A stretch of DNA of 64,000 bases from Natronobiforma cellulositropha (GTDB taxonomy: Archaea; Halobacteriota; Halobacteria; Halobacteriales; Natrialbaceae): contig NZ_JANZXN010000015.1 in NCBI RefSeq assembly GCF_025629245.1, forward strand, positions 416,615-480,614, read 5' to 3'. Positions 1-7,439 of this stretch are shown here, one piece after another. A program made the translations under genes and the position numbers. The notes beneath the pieces are model-generated. The model saw nothing but the letters and a program-made list of their open reading frames with translations, did no database searches and was not told where the DNA came from. How positions within the stretch are numbered: position 1 is the first letter of the stretch; each line of letters begins with the position of its first letter.

Positions 1-41
1 GGACGGCCGTCCGCCTGCGCTGACGGTCGCCCCCGGGCGCG

Positions 42-401
42 TCACTCCTCGAGTTCACAGGAGAGCGTCAGCCCGCTTCTGGTACACGTGATTCGCGTCG
101 CCCCGTCGTAGGTGATCGAGAGACAGTCGACGGCGGAGAGATACCGCGTCGGCGAGCCACTCTCATCCGTCTCGGCCGCGCGAACGAGACCCGCCTCGGC
201 CAGTGCCTCGACCTTTCTGTAGGCCGTACTCTGTGGAATCCCGTGTTCCTCGACGATCGTCTCGACCGACGTTGGCTCGTCGAGCGCCAGAAAGATCGCT
301 CGAGTGCGGTCGTCGGCGAGCGCCTCGACGATCAGGGCCGGCGAACACCCTCGTCGTTCGTTCATCGCACACTGGATCGGCTGTGTTGGCGAGGTGCCCA
401 T
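42..401 (-). CDS. Small winged-helix transcriptional regulator
   Basis: A 119-residue protein whose middle reads as an ArsR/TrmB-like winged helix: an ALADDRTRAIFLAL helix, then a helix-turn-helix around EEHGIPQSTAYRKVEALAEAGLV (two segments), then a basic/aromatic wing. The C-terminal third carries three cysteines (DCLS, ITCTRS, LSCELE), which could bind metal or respond to redox, but this is inference. Translation could also start at the internal Met 13 (position 365), which would remove a non-conserved leader. It is divergent from the DUF59-like gene and sits at the edge of the respiration island, so a local regulatory role is plausible. No target is known. Confidence 0.75.
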   Translation of the reverse strand: MGTSPTQPIQCAMNERRGCSPALIVEALADDRTRAIFLALDEPTSVETIVEEHGIPQSTAYRKVEALAEAGLVRAAETDESGSPTRYLSAVDCLSITYDGATRITCTRSGLTLSCELEE

Positions 402-562
402 AGTGGATCTATTCTCCGTTCGGGACGTAGGTGCCGGTGATCGCTCCCAGCTTGTGGGAACGGCACCCCCCTCGAGAGACGGCCGTCTGGAGGGGCCTCG
501 GTCGGCGGGCGAACGGGTTCGGGGTGGGCTACTGGTTTCCTCGAACCCAACCCTCGAGTCGA

Positions 563-1075
563 ATGAATCCCTTCGCTCGCGGCGACACCGGCGGCGACTT
601 CCTCGAGGAGCGCTCGGAGTGGAACGCCGACCTCCTCCCCGAACCCGGCCCGTTTCTCGAGGGCCACGACGTCCTGACCGACGACGCCCACGTGGCGTTT
701 CACGACCTGACCCACGAACTGTTCGAGCGTCGCGGCGTCTACGACGTGACGTTCGGGTACAACCTGGCGGCGCTGAACCGAGACCGGCGCTTTCCCGACG
801 CGGGCTTTCGCTACGCCGTCGACGCCGGCGACCCGGCGGTACTCCGGGCGGTGTTCACCCCGACGACGGCCTTCTGTCCGCAGGCGGAGACGCTAGTGAA
901 GGGGTCGTTTCGCGCCTGGAACGGCCTGGGTGACGACCACGACTACGACCTGGTGCGCGTCCGCGTCAGCCCCGACCACTACCAGGCGGACGCCATCGCG
1001 GCTGAACTCGACACACTCGAGGCGGCGTTCCTCGAGACGGGCACGGTCGACCGGCAGAGACGGTCGCTCTTCTGA
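563..1075 (+). CDS. Conserved protein with DUF59/MIP18-like core
   Basis: A 170-residue soluble acidic protein, starting at the ATG before NPFARGD; the reading frame stays open further upstream but the extra residues are basic and low-complexity. The core, about residues 60-155, resembles the DUF59 (PaaD/MIP18) fold used in Fe-S cluster or metal-centre assembly: YDVTFGYN, then a strand VLRAVFTPTTAFCPQAETLV with the cysteine in the usual place, then DLVRVRVSPDHYQ. The resemblance is by eye and not decisive. Its neighbours are haem and copper respiration genes, which would fit a maturation role. Otherwise it is a hypothetical protein. Confidence 0.6.
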   Translation: MNPFARGDTGGDFLEERSEWNADLLPEPGPFLEGHDVLTDDAHVAFHDLTHELFERRGVYDVTFGYNLAALNRDRRFPDAGFRYAVDAGDPAVLRAVFTPTTAFCPQAETLVKGSFRAWNGLGDDHDYDLVRVRVSPDHYQADAIAAELDTLEAAFLETGTVDRQRRSLF

Positions 1076-1105
1076 ACGGCTCGCTCGAGCACACTTCGCT
1101 CCCGG

Positions 1106-2470
1106 CTACGAGGTCTCGAGCGCGTCCTCCGTGCGCTCGCCAGCCCCCGTCTCGTCGCCGCTACCGAGGAAGAGGCCACGGACGCCCCCGGGACTGTGGC
1201 GGTGGATCGTTCCGACGGCGTTGCAGACGAACACCGTCGCACCGAGGGCGAACAGCCCGAGTCCGAGCGCGCTCACGCTCTCGGGCAGCGAGAAGAGGCT
1301 GCCAGCGGCCAGCGCGCCCAGCCCTGCCACGCTCGCGACGTACTCGGCCCGCTCGAGTCGGCTCGAGTAGAGGTCGTCGATCATCGGGACGGGCTCGAGA
1401 CCGAGGCGGTCGCTGTAGCGCTCGTGCCAGACGATGAAGGGGACGATGTGGTAGAGCGTTCCGACGACGACGAAGCCGAAGACGCCGACGAACAGCAGCG
1501 GTCTCGCCCCCTCGTGGCCGGCGAGGGTCCCGTACTCGAGCGGTGACTCGGCCCACGCGACCGCGGTGAGGACGCCCCAGAGCGCCAACGAGCAGGCCAC
1601 GACCCAGTAGCGCCGCGTCATCGGGCTCGAGGCGGCGCTCGCACGGACGAGGTTCCGCACGAGCACGGCCGTCGCGGCGAGGAGTGCGACCAGCACCAGG
1701 CCCGCGCCGAGGCGGGCGAGGGTGGCCGCCTCGAGTCCGCGCCCGAGCGCGAACAGTCCGACGCCGGAGCCGAGGGCGACCGTCTCGAGGCGGAACAGGG
1801 GAGTCTCGAGCGAACTCGGGGGTGGCTGGGTGAACATCTTCGAGAGCTGAGCGAGCGCGCCGACGATGGTGGGGAGGACGGCTCCGAACAGCGCGAGCGT
1901 CACGTGGACGAAGAGGACGTTCGCTCGCGTGACGGGGAGGTGGTCGAAGGGCGCGAGCGAGAAGTCGAGTGCGAGCAGCCAGCCCAGCGGTGCGAGCAGG
2001 GCGAACGAACAGAGCGCGAGCGCGAAGTGGCGTTCGGTGACGTCGAACGGCCGCGCGGGTGCGAGCGTCCGGCCGACGTTGTAGACGAACGTCCAGAGTC
2101 CGGCGAGGACGACCGTCGCGAAGATGGCCAGAGCGAGCAGCGAGCCGAGGAGTGCCGCGGCGACGAAGCCGACCAGACCGCCGGTGACGAGCCACAGCTG
2201 TGCGACTGCGAGCCGGCGCGAGTGGATCGACTGGCCGGACCAGACGGGGACGAACTGGGTCATCGCCCCCATGATCGTCACGCAGACCCAGCCGAGGAGG
2301 AACGTGTGAAAGAGCGCGACGCGCTGTAGCCCCGGCAGGCCGACGGCCACAGAGACCAGGCTCAACCCCAGTCCAGCTAACAGAAAGACGAACGCGACGA
2401 CCACGTGCCGGAGCGGAATCGCCATCGGCGGCCGGTGGCCGGTGTGTGAGCCACCTGGAAGCGTGTGCAT
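1106..2470 (-). CDS. NnrS / haem-copper-oxidase-like polytopic membrane protein
   Basis: About 454 residues with roughly twelve hydrophobic helices. Histidines fall in membrane segments in a pattern like NnrS or the haem-copper superfamily: LFHTFLLGW near the N-terminus, LFVHVTLALFGAVLP in the middle, and GTLYHIVPFIVWHERYS near the C-terminus. NnrS-type proteins are haem- and copper-containing membrane proteins linked to nitric oxide stress in denitrifiers. The start chosen is the ATG followed by HTLPGG; an ATG 15 codons later (position 2425) directly before the first helix is equally likely. A CGAA-N4-TTCG palindrome lies 39 bp upstream, shared with other denitrification genes of the window. 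The exact family is unsure; a quinol or NO-binding function is inferred. Confidence 0.7.
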   Translation of the reverse strand: MHTLPGGSHTGHRPPMAIPLRHVVVAFVFLLAGLGLSLVSVAVGLPGLQRVALFHTFLLGWVCVTIMGAMTQFVPVWSGQSIHSRRLAVAQLWLVTGGLVGFVAAALLGSLLALAIFATVVLAGLWTFVYNVGRTLAPARPFDVTERHFALALCSFALLAPLGWLLALDFSLAPFDHLPVTRANVLFVHVTLALFGAVLPTIVGALAQLSKMFTQPPPSSLETPLFRLETVALGSGVGLFALGRGLEAATLARLGAGLVLVALLAATAVLVRNLVRASAASSPMTRRYWVVACSLALWGVLTAVAWAESPLEYGTLAGHEGARPLLFVGVFGFVVVGTLYHIVPFIVWHERYSDRLGLEPVPMIDDLYSSRLERAEYVASVAGLGALAAGSLFSLPESVSALGLGLFALGATVFVCNAVGTIHRHSPGGVRGLFLGSGDETGAGERTEDALETS

Positions 2471-2498
2471 GTCTCGAGAGACGGGACCTGCTACCGTC

Positions 2499-3740
2499 TC
2501 ACTGGTTGCGAACCCGTTCGCTGCGTGCTGTGTCCACGTGTGTGTCGGCCACCGGCCGCTCCCCGCGGCGTTCGTCCGCCCGGAGGTAACACTGCGGGTC
2601 GGGCCCGAAGAGGTCACCGGTCGCCGTCAGCGCGCGCAGCCTCGAGCCACCGCGACAGATCGGCCGGTACCGACAGTCGCGACAGCGGCCGGTGAGGCGT
2701 TCCTCGCGCGTTCTGAGTGCGGCGAGCAGGGGGTTCGACTCGTCGTCCCAGATCTCGCCGAACGGGCGGTCGCGGACGTTCCCCAGGCTGTACTCCTGCC
2801 AGAACTGTGTGGGGTGGACGTTGCCCTCGTAGTCGACGTCCGCGATGCGTTCGCCGGTCGGGTCGCCGCCGTTCCGTGCGAGGTACTCGGAGACTCGTGC
2901 CGCCCGCTCGGGACCGAACCGCTCGCGGGCGTACTCGACGAGGAAGCCGGCGTCGGCGTAGTTGCCGACGAGCAACGTCTCGATCTCCGCGCCCCGGTCG
3001 TGGTACTCGAGAGTGAGGTCACAGAGGCGTTCGACCGCGGCGCGCTTCTCGTCCGGGGTGAGGTCGAGGTCGACGATGTCGCGGCCGCGCCCGCCGTAGT
3101 CGAGGTGGTAGAAACAGAAGCGGTCGACGCCAACGTCGACGAGCAGGTCGACGACGTCCTCCAGGTCGGGCGCGTTCGCCCGGGTGATGGTGTAACGCAA
3201 GCCGGTCTTCAGCCCGACCTCGAGACAGGTTTCGATCCCTCGGACCGCCGCGTCGAACGCGCCATCGCGTCCCCGGAAGGCGTCGTTTCGCTCGGCCAGC
3301 CCGTCGACGGAGACGCCCGCGTACTCGAGTCCGGCCTCGCGCAGGGCGACGGCCCGCTCGCGGGTGAGCAACGTCCCGTTCGTCGAGAGCACCGGCCGGA
3401 GACCGAGGTCGGCGGCGTAGGCGACGAGGTCGACGACGTCCCCACGGACGAGCGGCTCTCCACCCGAGAAGAGGACGATGGGCACGTCGTAGGCGGCCAG
3501 TTGCTCGAGAAAGGCGCGCGCTTCGGCGGTTGTGAACTCACCCGGTGCGGGTTCGGTCTGTGCCGCGGCGTAACAGTGGGTGCACGCGAGGTTACACCGC
3601 CGGGTCGCGTTCCAGACGACGACCGGGCGACGCTGCTTCTCGGCTGCGATCTGTGGGACACTCGAATCCGCCCCCGCGTCGTAGCGGAGCCCGTCACCGG
3701 CGGCGTCGAGGTCACAGAGGAGCCTGCTGATCGAGATCAC
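2499..3740 (-). CDS. Radical SAM/SPASM haem-biosynthesis protein (AhbC/NirJ-like)
   Basis: A 413-residue radical SAM enzyme. The SAM-cluster motif CNLACTHC lies near residue 45, followed by the glycine-rich SAM site FSGGEPL; the C-terminus has a SPASM-type region with CRDCRYRPIC and a last cysteine in DPQCYL for auxiliary Fe-S clusters. Overall it resembles AhbC/NirJ enzymes, which trim side chains of sirohaem-derived intermediates in the archaeal alternative haem pathway. Start is taken as a GTG (VISISRLLCDLD), because this N-terminus looks like the family and the GTG overlaps the stop of the preceding gene by four bases (GTGA), implying translational coupling. Cu-type NirK in the same island argues that the product is haem b/o/a rather than haem d1. 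Confidence 0.85.
   Translation of the reverse strand: MISISRLLCDLDAAGDGLRYDAGADSSVPQIAAEKQRRPVVVWNATRRCNLACTHCYAAAQTEPAPGEFTTAEARAFLEQLAAYDVPIVLFSGGEPLVRGDVVDLVAYAADLGLRPVLSTNGTLLTRERAVALREAGLEYAGVSVDGLAERNDAFRGRDGAFDAAVRGIETCLEVGLKTGLRYTITRANAPDLEDVVDLLVDVGVDRFCFYHLDYGGRGRDIVDLDLTPDEKRAAVERLCDLTLEYHDRGAEIETLLVGNYADAGFLVEYARERFGPERAARVSEYLARNGGDPTGERIADVDYEGNVHPTQFWQEYSLGNVRDRPFGEIWDDESNPLLAALRTREERLTGRCRDCRYRPICRGGSRLRALTATGDLFGPDPQCYLRADERRGERPVADTHVDTARSERVRNQ
2509..2520. promoter_or_regulatory. CGAA-N4-TTCG palindrome before the NnrS-like gene
   Basis: Reads CGAACCCGTTCG, a perfect match to the 12-bp motif recurring in the respiration island. It ends 39 bp before the NnrS-like start codon. 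It overlaps the last codons of the neighbouring radical SAM gene. Confidence 0.55.
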
Positions 3741-4060
3741 GGCTCCGACACCTCGCTCGAGTCGCGGCTCGGCCGGGCCGTGGATGTCGGCGTGTCGTCT
3801 CGCTCGTCGCTCGTCACCGCGCGTATCGAGAGCGGGCGCGCCGACGCGCGCTCGAGTGCGGCGGCCGGACACACCCACAGGTCGAGCGCACACCACTCGA
3901 ACAGCTCCGTGGCGTACGCCAGCGCTTCCTCGCCGTTCGCCGCGCTCACGCTCCCGGCGTGGGCGAGCGGGCCGTCTCGGCGCTCGCGAACGAACACTTC
4001 CCACTGTGGGTGCGTCGTCGCTCGCGCCCGCGCTCCGCTCGAGGGGGGACGCTCGTGCAT
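3737..4060 (-). CDS. PaaB-like small protein paired with radical SAM enzyme (Htur_1727-type)
   Basis: A 107-residue protein beginning at the ATG of MHERPPSSG. Its centre, WEVFVRERRDGPLAHAGSVS, EEALAYATELF and LWVCPA, strongly resembles PaaB-fold proteins (small partner subunit of phenylacetyl-CoA oxygenase). In haloarchaea a PaaB-like family is known to me as Htur_1727 family radical-SAM-partnered candidate peptides. The gene overlaps the radical SAM start by four bases, so the two are almost certainly co-expressed. Two cysteines (EWCALDLWVC) are spaced six residues apart in the core. The C-terminal ~35 residues are Ser/Thr/Arg-rich and unstructured. Whether it is a substrate, a chaperone or a haem-delivery partner cannot be read from the sequence. 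Confidence 0.7.
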   Translation of the reverse strand: MHERPPSSGARARATTHPQWEVFVRERRDGPLAHAGSVSAANGEEALAYATELFEWCALDLWVCPAAALERASARPLSIRAVTSDERDDTPTSTARPSRDSSEVSEP

Positions 4061-4105
4061 AGGTCTCGTCGGCCGCTTCGCCACCGCGAGCCATCGCTCT
4101 CGTGG

Positions 4106-4117
4106 TGAACGTATTCG
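4106..4117. promoter_or_regulatory. Near-match to the CGAA-N4-TTCG motif in a divergent promoter
   Basis: Reads TGAACGTATTCG, one base from consensus. It lies between the divergent PaaB-like gene (46 bp away) and the second radical SAM gene (70 bp away), so it could serve either direction. Confidence 0.45.
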
Positions 4118-4186
4118 GGCCGGTTCCCGCGACACGGGAACGACGCCGGAGCGTCATTGTCCTCGAGCGCCGACGGGACGACGACG

Positions 4187-5347
4187 ATGTCCTCACCGCC
4201 CGGTCACCTCGACACCGCGACGGCTCCGCTCGTCTGTATCTGGGAGCTGACACAGGCCTGTGCGCTCGCTTGCGAGCACTGCCGGGCCGACGCCAGAGCG
4301 CAGCGCCACCCCGACGAACTGACCACGGCCGAGGGGCGGGCCCTGCTCGAGGACCTCCGCGAGTTCGGCGAGGGCCAGCTCGTCGTCCTCTCGGGAGGCG
4401 ACCCGCTCGTCCGTGACGACGTCGAGGAACTGGTCGGCTACGGCACCGACCTCGGCCTGCGGATGACGATCACTCCCAGCGGCACCGACTCACTGAGCGC
4501 CGACCGACTCGCGGCGCTCGCCGACGCCGGTCTCCGGCGGGTCGCCTTCAGCCTCGACGGCGCGTCGGCCGCGACCCACGACCGCTTTCGCGGCGAAGAT
4601 GGGAGCTTCGAGGCGACGGTTCGCGCCATCGAGGACGCACAGGCCGCCGGGCTCTCCGTCCAGGTGAACACGACCGTCTGCCGGGCGACCGTCGACGACC
4701 TGCCCGCGGTCAGGCGACTCGTTCGCGACCTCGAGACCGTCCTCTGGAGCGTCTTCTTCCTCGTCCCCGTCGGCCGCGGGCGGCTGCTCGACCCCGTCAC
4801 GCCCGACGAGGCCGAGCGCGTGATGGCCTGGCTCGCCGAGGTGGCCGAGACCGACCCCTTCGGCGTGAAGACCACCGAAGCGCCCCACTACCGCCGGGTG
4901 GTCCTCGAGCGAGCGGCGCAGGCCGAGACCCCTCGGGACGCTCGCGGCAGCGAGAGTCCAGAGCGTCCCCCAGCGGGTGTTCGCCGCCGCGGCGGTATCC
5001 TCGCCGGTGACGGCTTCGCGTTCGTCTGCCACACCGGCGAGGTCTACCCCTCCGGCTTCCTCCCCGAGTCGGCGGGCTCCGTCCGCGAGACGCCGATCAC
5101 CGACTGCTACCGGGAGTCACCGCTCTTTCGCGCCCTGCGCGAGCGCGAGCGCCTCCGCGGGAAGTGTGGCCACTGTCCCTACCGCGCCGTCTGCGGCGGC
5201 AGCCGCTCGCGCGCCTACGCCTACACCGGCGACCCGCTCGAGAGCGACCCGCTCTGTCCGTACGTCCCACCCGACTACGACGGCCCGCTCCCCTGGGAGG
5301 AGACCGACGCCCCCGCTCCCGAACCGACGGCCGCAGACGCCGACTGA
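4187..5347 (+). CDS. Radical SAM/SPASM protein, AhbD / TIGR04053-like
   Basis: A 386-residue radical SAM enzyme divergent from the AhbC-like gene. The N-terminus has WELTQACALACEHC with the CxxxCxxC cluster motif near residue 31; LSGGDPL is the SAM-binding GGE-like motif; conserved family stretches are VAFSLDGA, VFFLVPVGRG and VKTTEAPHYRRV. The C-terminus carries GKCGHCPYRAVCGG and a final DPLCPY, typical of SPASM auxiliary clusters. Family knowledge places such proteins in the last step(s) of alternative haem synthesis (coproporphyrin-type decarboxylation to haem b). An ATG ten codons after an upstream TTG was chosen. Pairing with an AhbC-like enzyme and with haem-demanding oxidoreductases supports the haem role. 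Exact step unproven. Confidence 0.82.
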   Translation: MSSPPGHLDTATAPLVCIWELTQACALACEHCRADARAQRHPDELTTAEGRALLEDLREFGEGQLVVLSGGDPLVRDDVEELVGYGTDLGLRMTITPSGTDSLSADRLAALADAGLRRVAFSLDGASAATHDRFRGEDGSFEATVRAIEDAQAAGLSVQVNTTVCRATVDDLPAVRRLVRDLETVLWSVFFLVPVGRGRLLDPVTPDEAERVMAWLAEVAETDPFGVKTTEAPHYRRVVLERAAQAETPRDARGSESPERPPAGVRRRGGILAGDGFAFVCHTGEVYPSGFLPESAGSVRETPITDCYRESPLFRALRERERLRGKCGHCPYRAVCGGSRSRAYAYTGDPLESDPLCPYVPPDYDGPLPWEETDAPAPEPTAADAD

Positions 5348-5477
5348 CCCGTCCCAACACCATGCTCCCGACACACACATTTCCGATTGCACCGACCACG
5401 AGAACCCACGAGGTACAGACTCGAGTGCAGGCGCTCACCCTGGACGTGATCCGGCACACGGACGGCGGTGGTGTGCG

Positions 5478-6128
5478 ATGACCGGGGCGATCCGGGCGGA
5501 GATCGAGATCGAGTCGCCGGGTGACTGCCCGGTCGCGATGGCCACGGCAGCCGGTGACACCACCGTCGAGGGCGTCACCCGCACCGCCGGAACCGACGCC
5601 GACGGCCGCTTCGTCGAGGAGTTCGCCCTCGAGCGCGGAGCCGAGGAGTCGCTCCCGGCGGACCTCGGCTGTGAGCCGGTGTTCGACCTCGACGCACACA
5701 CCGTCTACCGCTTCTCGCGTGATCCCGACGACGACTGCGTCTGTACCTGCATCGAGCGCTTCGGCTGGCCGGTCTCGGACGTCCGCGCGAGCGAGGGCGC
5801 GCTGATCGTCTCGTGTTACGCAACCGACGTCGCCGAACTCTCGGCGCTCGTCCGCGACCTGCGCGAGGCGTTCGGGACGGTACGGGTCCGCCAGCTGATC
5901 CAGTCCGGCGGCGACGCCGACGGCGACCTCCTCCTGATCGACCGGCGCTGGCTGACCGACCGCCAGCGCGAGGTGCTCGAGACCGCCCACGAGATGGGCT
6001 ACTTCGAGTACCCGAAAGGCGCGAACGCAGGCGAGGTCGCCGCAGCACTCGGCATCTCGCGCTCGACGTTCAGCGAACACCTCGCGGCCGCCCAGCGAAA
6101 ACTCCTCGACGCGCTGGTGACCTACTGA
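5478..6128 (+). CDS. Bat/NarO-like HTH_10 regulator with N-terminal cysteine cluster
   Basis: A 216-residue regulator. The C-terminal ~60 residues form the bacterio-opsin-activator HTH_10 domain (LTDRQREVLETAHEMGYFEYP, in two halves, then ISRSTFSEHLAAAQRKLL). The N-terminal sensor half has cysteines at about residues 17, 65, 87, 89 and 91 (the last three as CVCTC), a likely metal, Fe-S or thiol redox site. This architecture matches haloarchaeal NarO/DmsR regulators that switch on nitrate or DMSO respiration under low oxygen. It follows the AhbD-like gene by 130 bp on the same strand and converges with the sulfite-reductase module. It is a prime candidate to bind the CGAA-N4-TTCG sites spread across the island, though binding is inference. 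Confidence 0.85.
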   Translation: MTGAIRAEIEIESPGDCPVAMATAAGDTTVEGVTRTAGTDADGRFVEEFALERGAEESLPADLGCEPVFDLDAHTVYRFSRDPDDDCVCTCIERFGWPVSDVRASEGALIVSCYATDVAELSALVRDLREAFGTVRVRQLIQSGGDADGDLLLIDRRWLTDRQREVLETAHEMGYFEYPKGANAGEVAAALGISRSTFSEHLAAAQRKLLDALVTY

Positions 6129-6140
6129 GCGGCCGGCCGC

Positions 6141-7439
6141 TCAACACCACTCTTCGTACTGGTGGACCCGGGCCGGATTGAGCGCCTCCGGCTCCCGGTC
6201 GGTGCCGTCGTAGGCCGCCCGGTGTTGCTCGTACGTGATCCCGACCGAGCCTCGCGGCTCGAACCGTCGGGGTAACGCCTCGAGCGCACGTCGCTGGTTC
6301 CAGTCGGCGATGCGTTCGAGCGCGCCGGTCTCCGCGAGCGCGGCCGTCTCGAGACCGGCACTCGCGCGCTCGAACGCCCGTCGGCCGCGCTCGGTTCGGA
6401 CCACTAGCGTCGTCGAACCCTCGCCGCTCCCGACGCTGCCCGCGCTGATGTCGGCCGCGCCGCCGACGAAGTCGCTACACTCGAGACAGCCACGCAGCGC
6501 GGCGGTGTCGAACGAGCCGATCGGCTCCTCGAGTACGACCTCGCCGTCGGCGTCGACGGCGTAGAGGACGCCCGCATCCACGTCGAGTTTCTCGACCGCG
6601 GCGGGGTCGACGCCGTGGGACTCGACCGCCTGCTGGAGGCGCTCGTGTTCGAAACTCCGCGTGCACATCAGCGCGACCGTCAGTGCGATCGGCTCGCTCT
6701 CGCCCGCCCAGTCGTAGCGCTCGAGTGCGGCCGCTCCTTCGATCACGCAGGGCGTTCCGACGAGCGCGATTCGGGCATCCGACGCGTCGAGACCCGCTTC
6801 CTCGAGCGTCTCCTCGAGACGGCCGAGTTGCATCGTCTGGGTGTAGACGCTGCCCGCCGCCTCGCGCAGGTCCGCCCTGCTGGTCGCGAGGAACGCCTCG
6901 CCGCGGAGCGGTTCGTCCGCCCGCTCGCGGGCGACGAGCGCGCCGTCGAGTGCGCCACTCTCGAGCAGTTCGGCGAGCAGCGCCGTGACGGCACCGCCGT
7001 CCTGGCCCGCGGCGTGCTCGCTGCGGTCGCGAGCGCGGGCGGCGTAGGGTTCACCGACGATGATGGAGTCGTCGGCCCCGTCGGCCCCCTCGTTCCTGCC
7101 GTGTCTGGGGAGACCGGCGTCGCGGGCGACGAGGTCGACGATCCGCTCGTACCGGAGCCCGCTGCGGGGACAAAAGTCCCAGCAGCGCGAACAGCCGGTA
7201 CACATCCTGACGAGCGTCGGGCGGCCGGTCGCCTCCTCGATCCCGATCGAGTCGGAGGGACAGGCGGCGACACAGGTGCCACACTGGATACACCGGTCCG
7301 TCTCGACGACCGCCTCGTCGAGGTCGCGGAACCAGGTCTTCCCGTCGGGGTCGCTGACGGGACCGACCGACTCACGCGGATCGCCGCCGACGCCAGGTAG
7401 CCGTGGCTCGTCCGCTCGCTTCGAGCGGTCTTCGGACAT
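6141..7439 (-). CDS. FrhB/FdhB-like coenzyme F420 oxidoreductase subunit with two 4Fe-4S sites
   Basis: A 432-residue protein. The N-terminal quarter is a ferredoxin module with two clusters, CIQCGTCVAACP and CTGCSRCWDFCP. The rest matches the FrhB/FdhB/FpoF family, which binds FAD and takes electrons from reduced F420; AAGQDGGAVTALL, GTPCVIEG and CLECSDFVGGAADIS are visible family blocks. The start ATG overlaps the stop of the upstream rhodanese-sulfite reductase gene by one base (TGATG), so both are made together. In methanogens FrhB-like modules are fused to sirohaem reductases (Fsr); here the same two functions are separate neighbouring genes. It likely feeds electrons from F420H2 or ferredoxin to the sirohaem enzyme. 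Confidence 0.85.
   Translation of the reverse strand: MSEDRSKRADEPRLPGVGGDPRESVGPVSDPDGKTWFRDLDEAVVETDRCIQCGTCVAACPSDSIGIEEATGRPTLVRMCTGCSRCWDFCPRSGLRYERIVDLVARDAGLPRHGRNEGADGADDSIIVGEPYAARARDRSEHAAGQDGGAVTALLAELLESGALDGALVARERADEPLRGEAFLATSRADLREAAGSVYTQTMQLGRLEETLEEAGLDASDARIALVGTPCVIEGAAALERYDWAGESEPIALTVALMCTRSFEHERLQQAVESHGVDPAAVEKLDVDAGVLYAVDADGEVVLEEPIGSFDTAALRGCLECSDFVGGAADISAGSVGSGEGSTTLVVRTERGRRAFERASAGLETAALAETGALERIADWNQRRALEALPRRFEPRGSVGITYEQHRAAYDGTDREPEALNPARVHQYEEWC

Noticed and set aside
2499..3740. NirJ of haem d1 synthesis for a cytochrome cd1 nitrite reductase
   Set aside because: No NirS or other d1 genes are present and the nitrite reductase in the island is the copper type; the haem b route fits better.
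2442..4250. Long open frame of about 600 codons opposite the AhbC-like gene
   Set aside because: It is antisense to a gene with clear radical SAM motifs; such frames are common in GC-rich haloarchaeal DNA and its protein has no recognisable domain.
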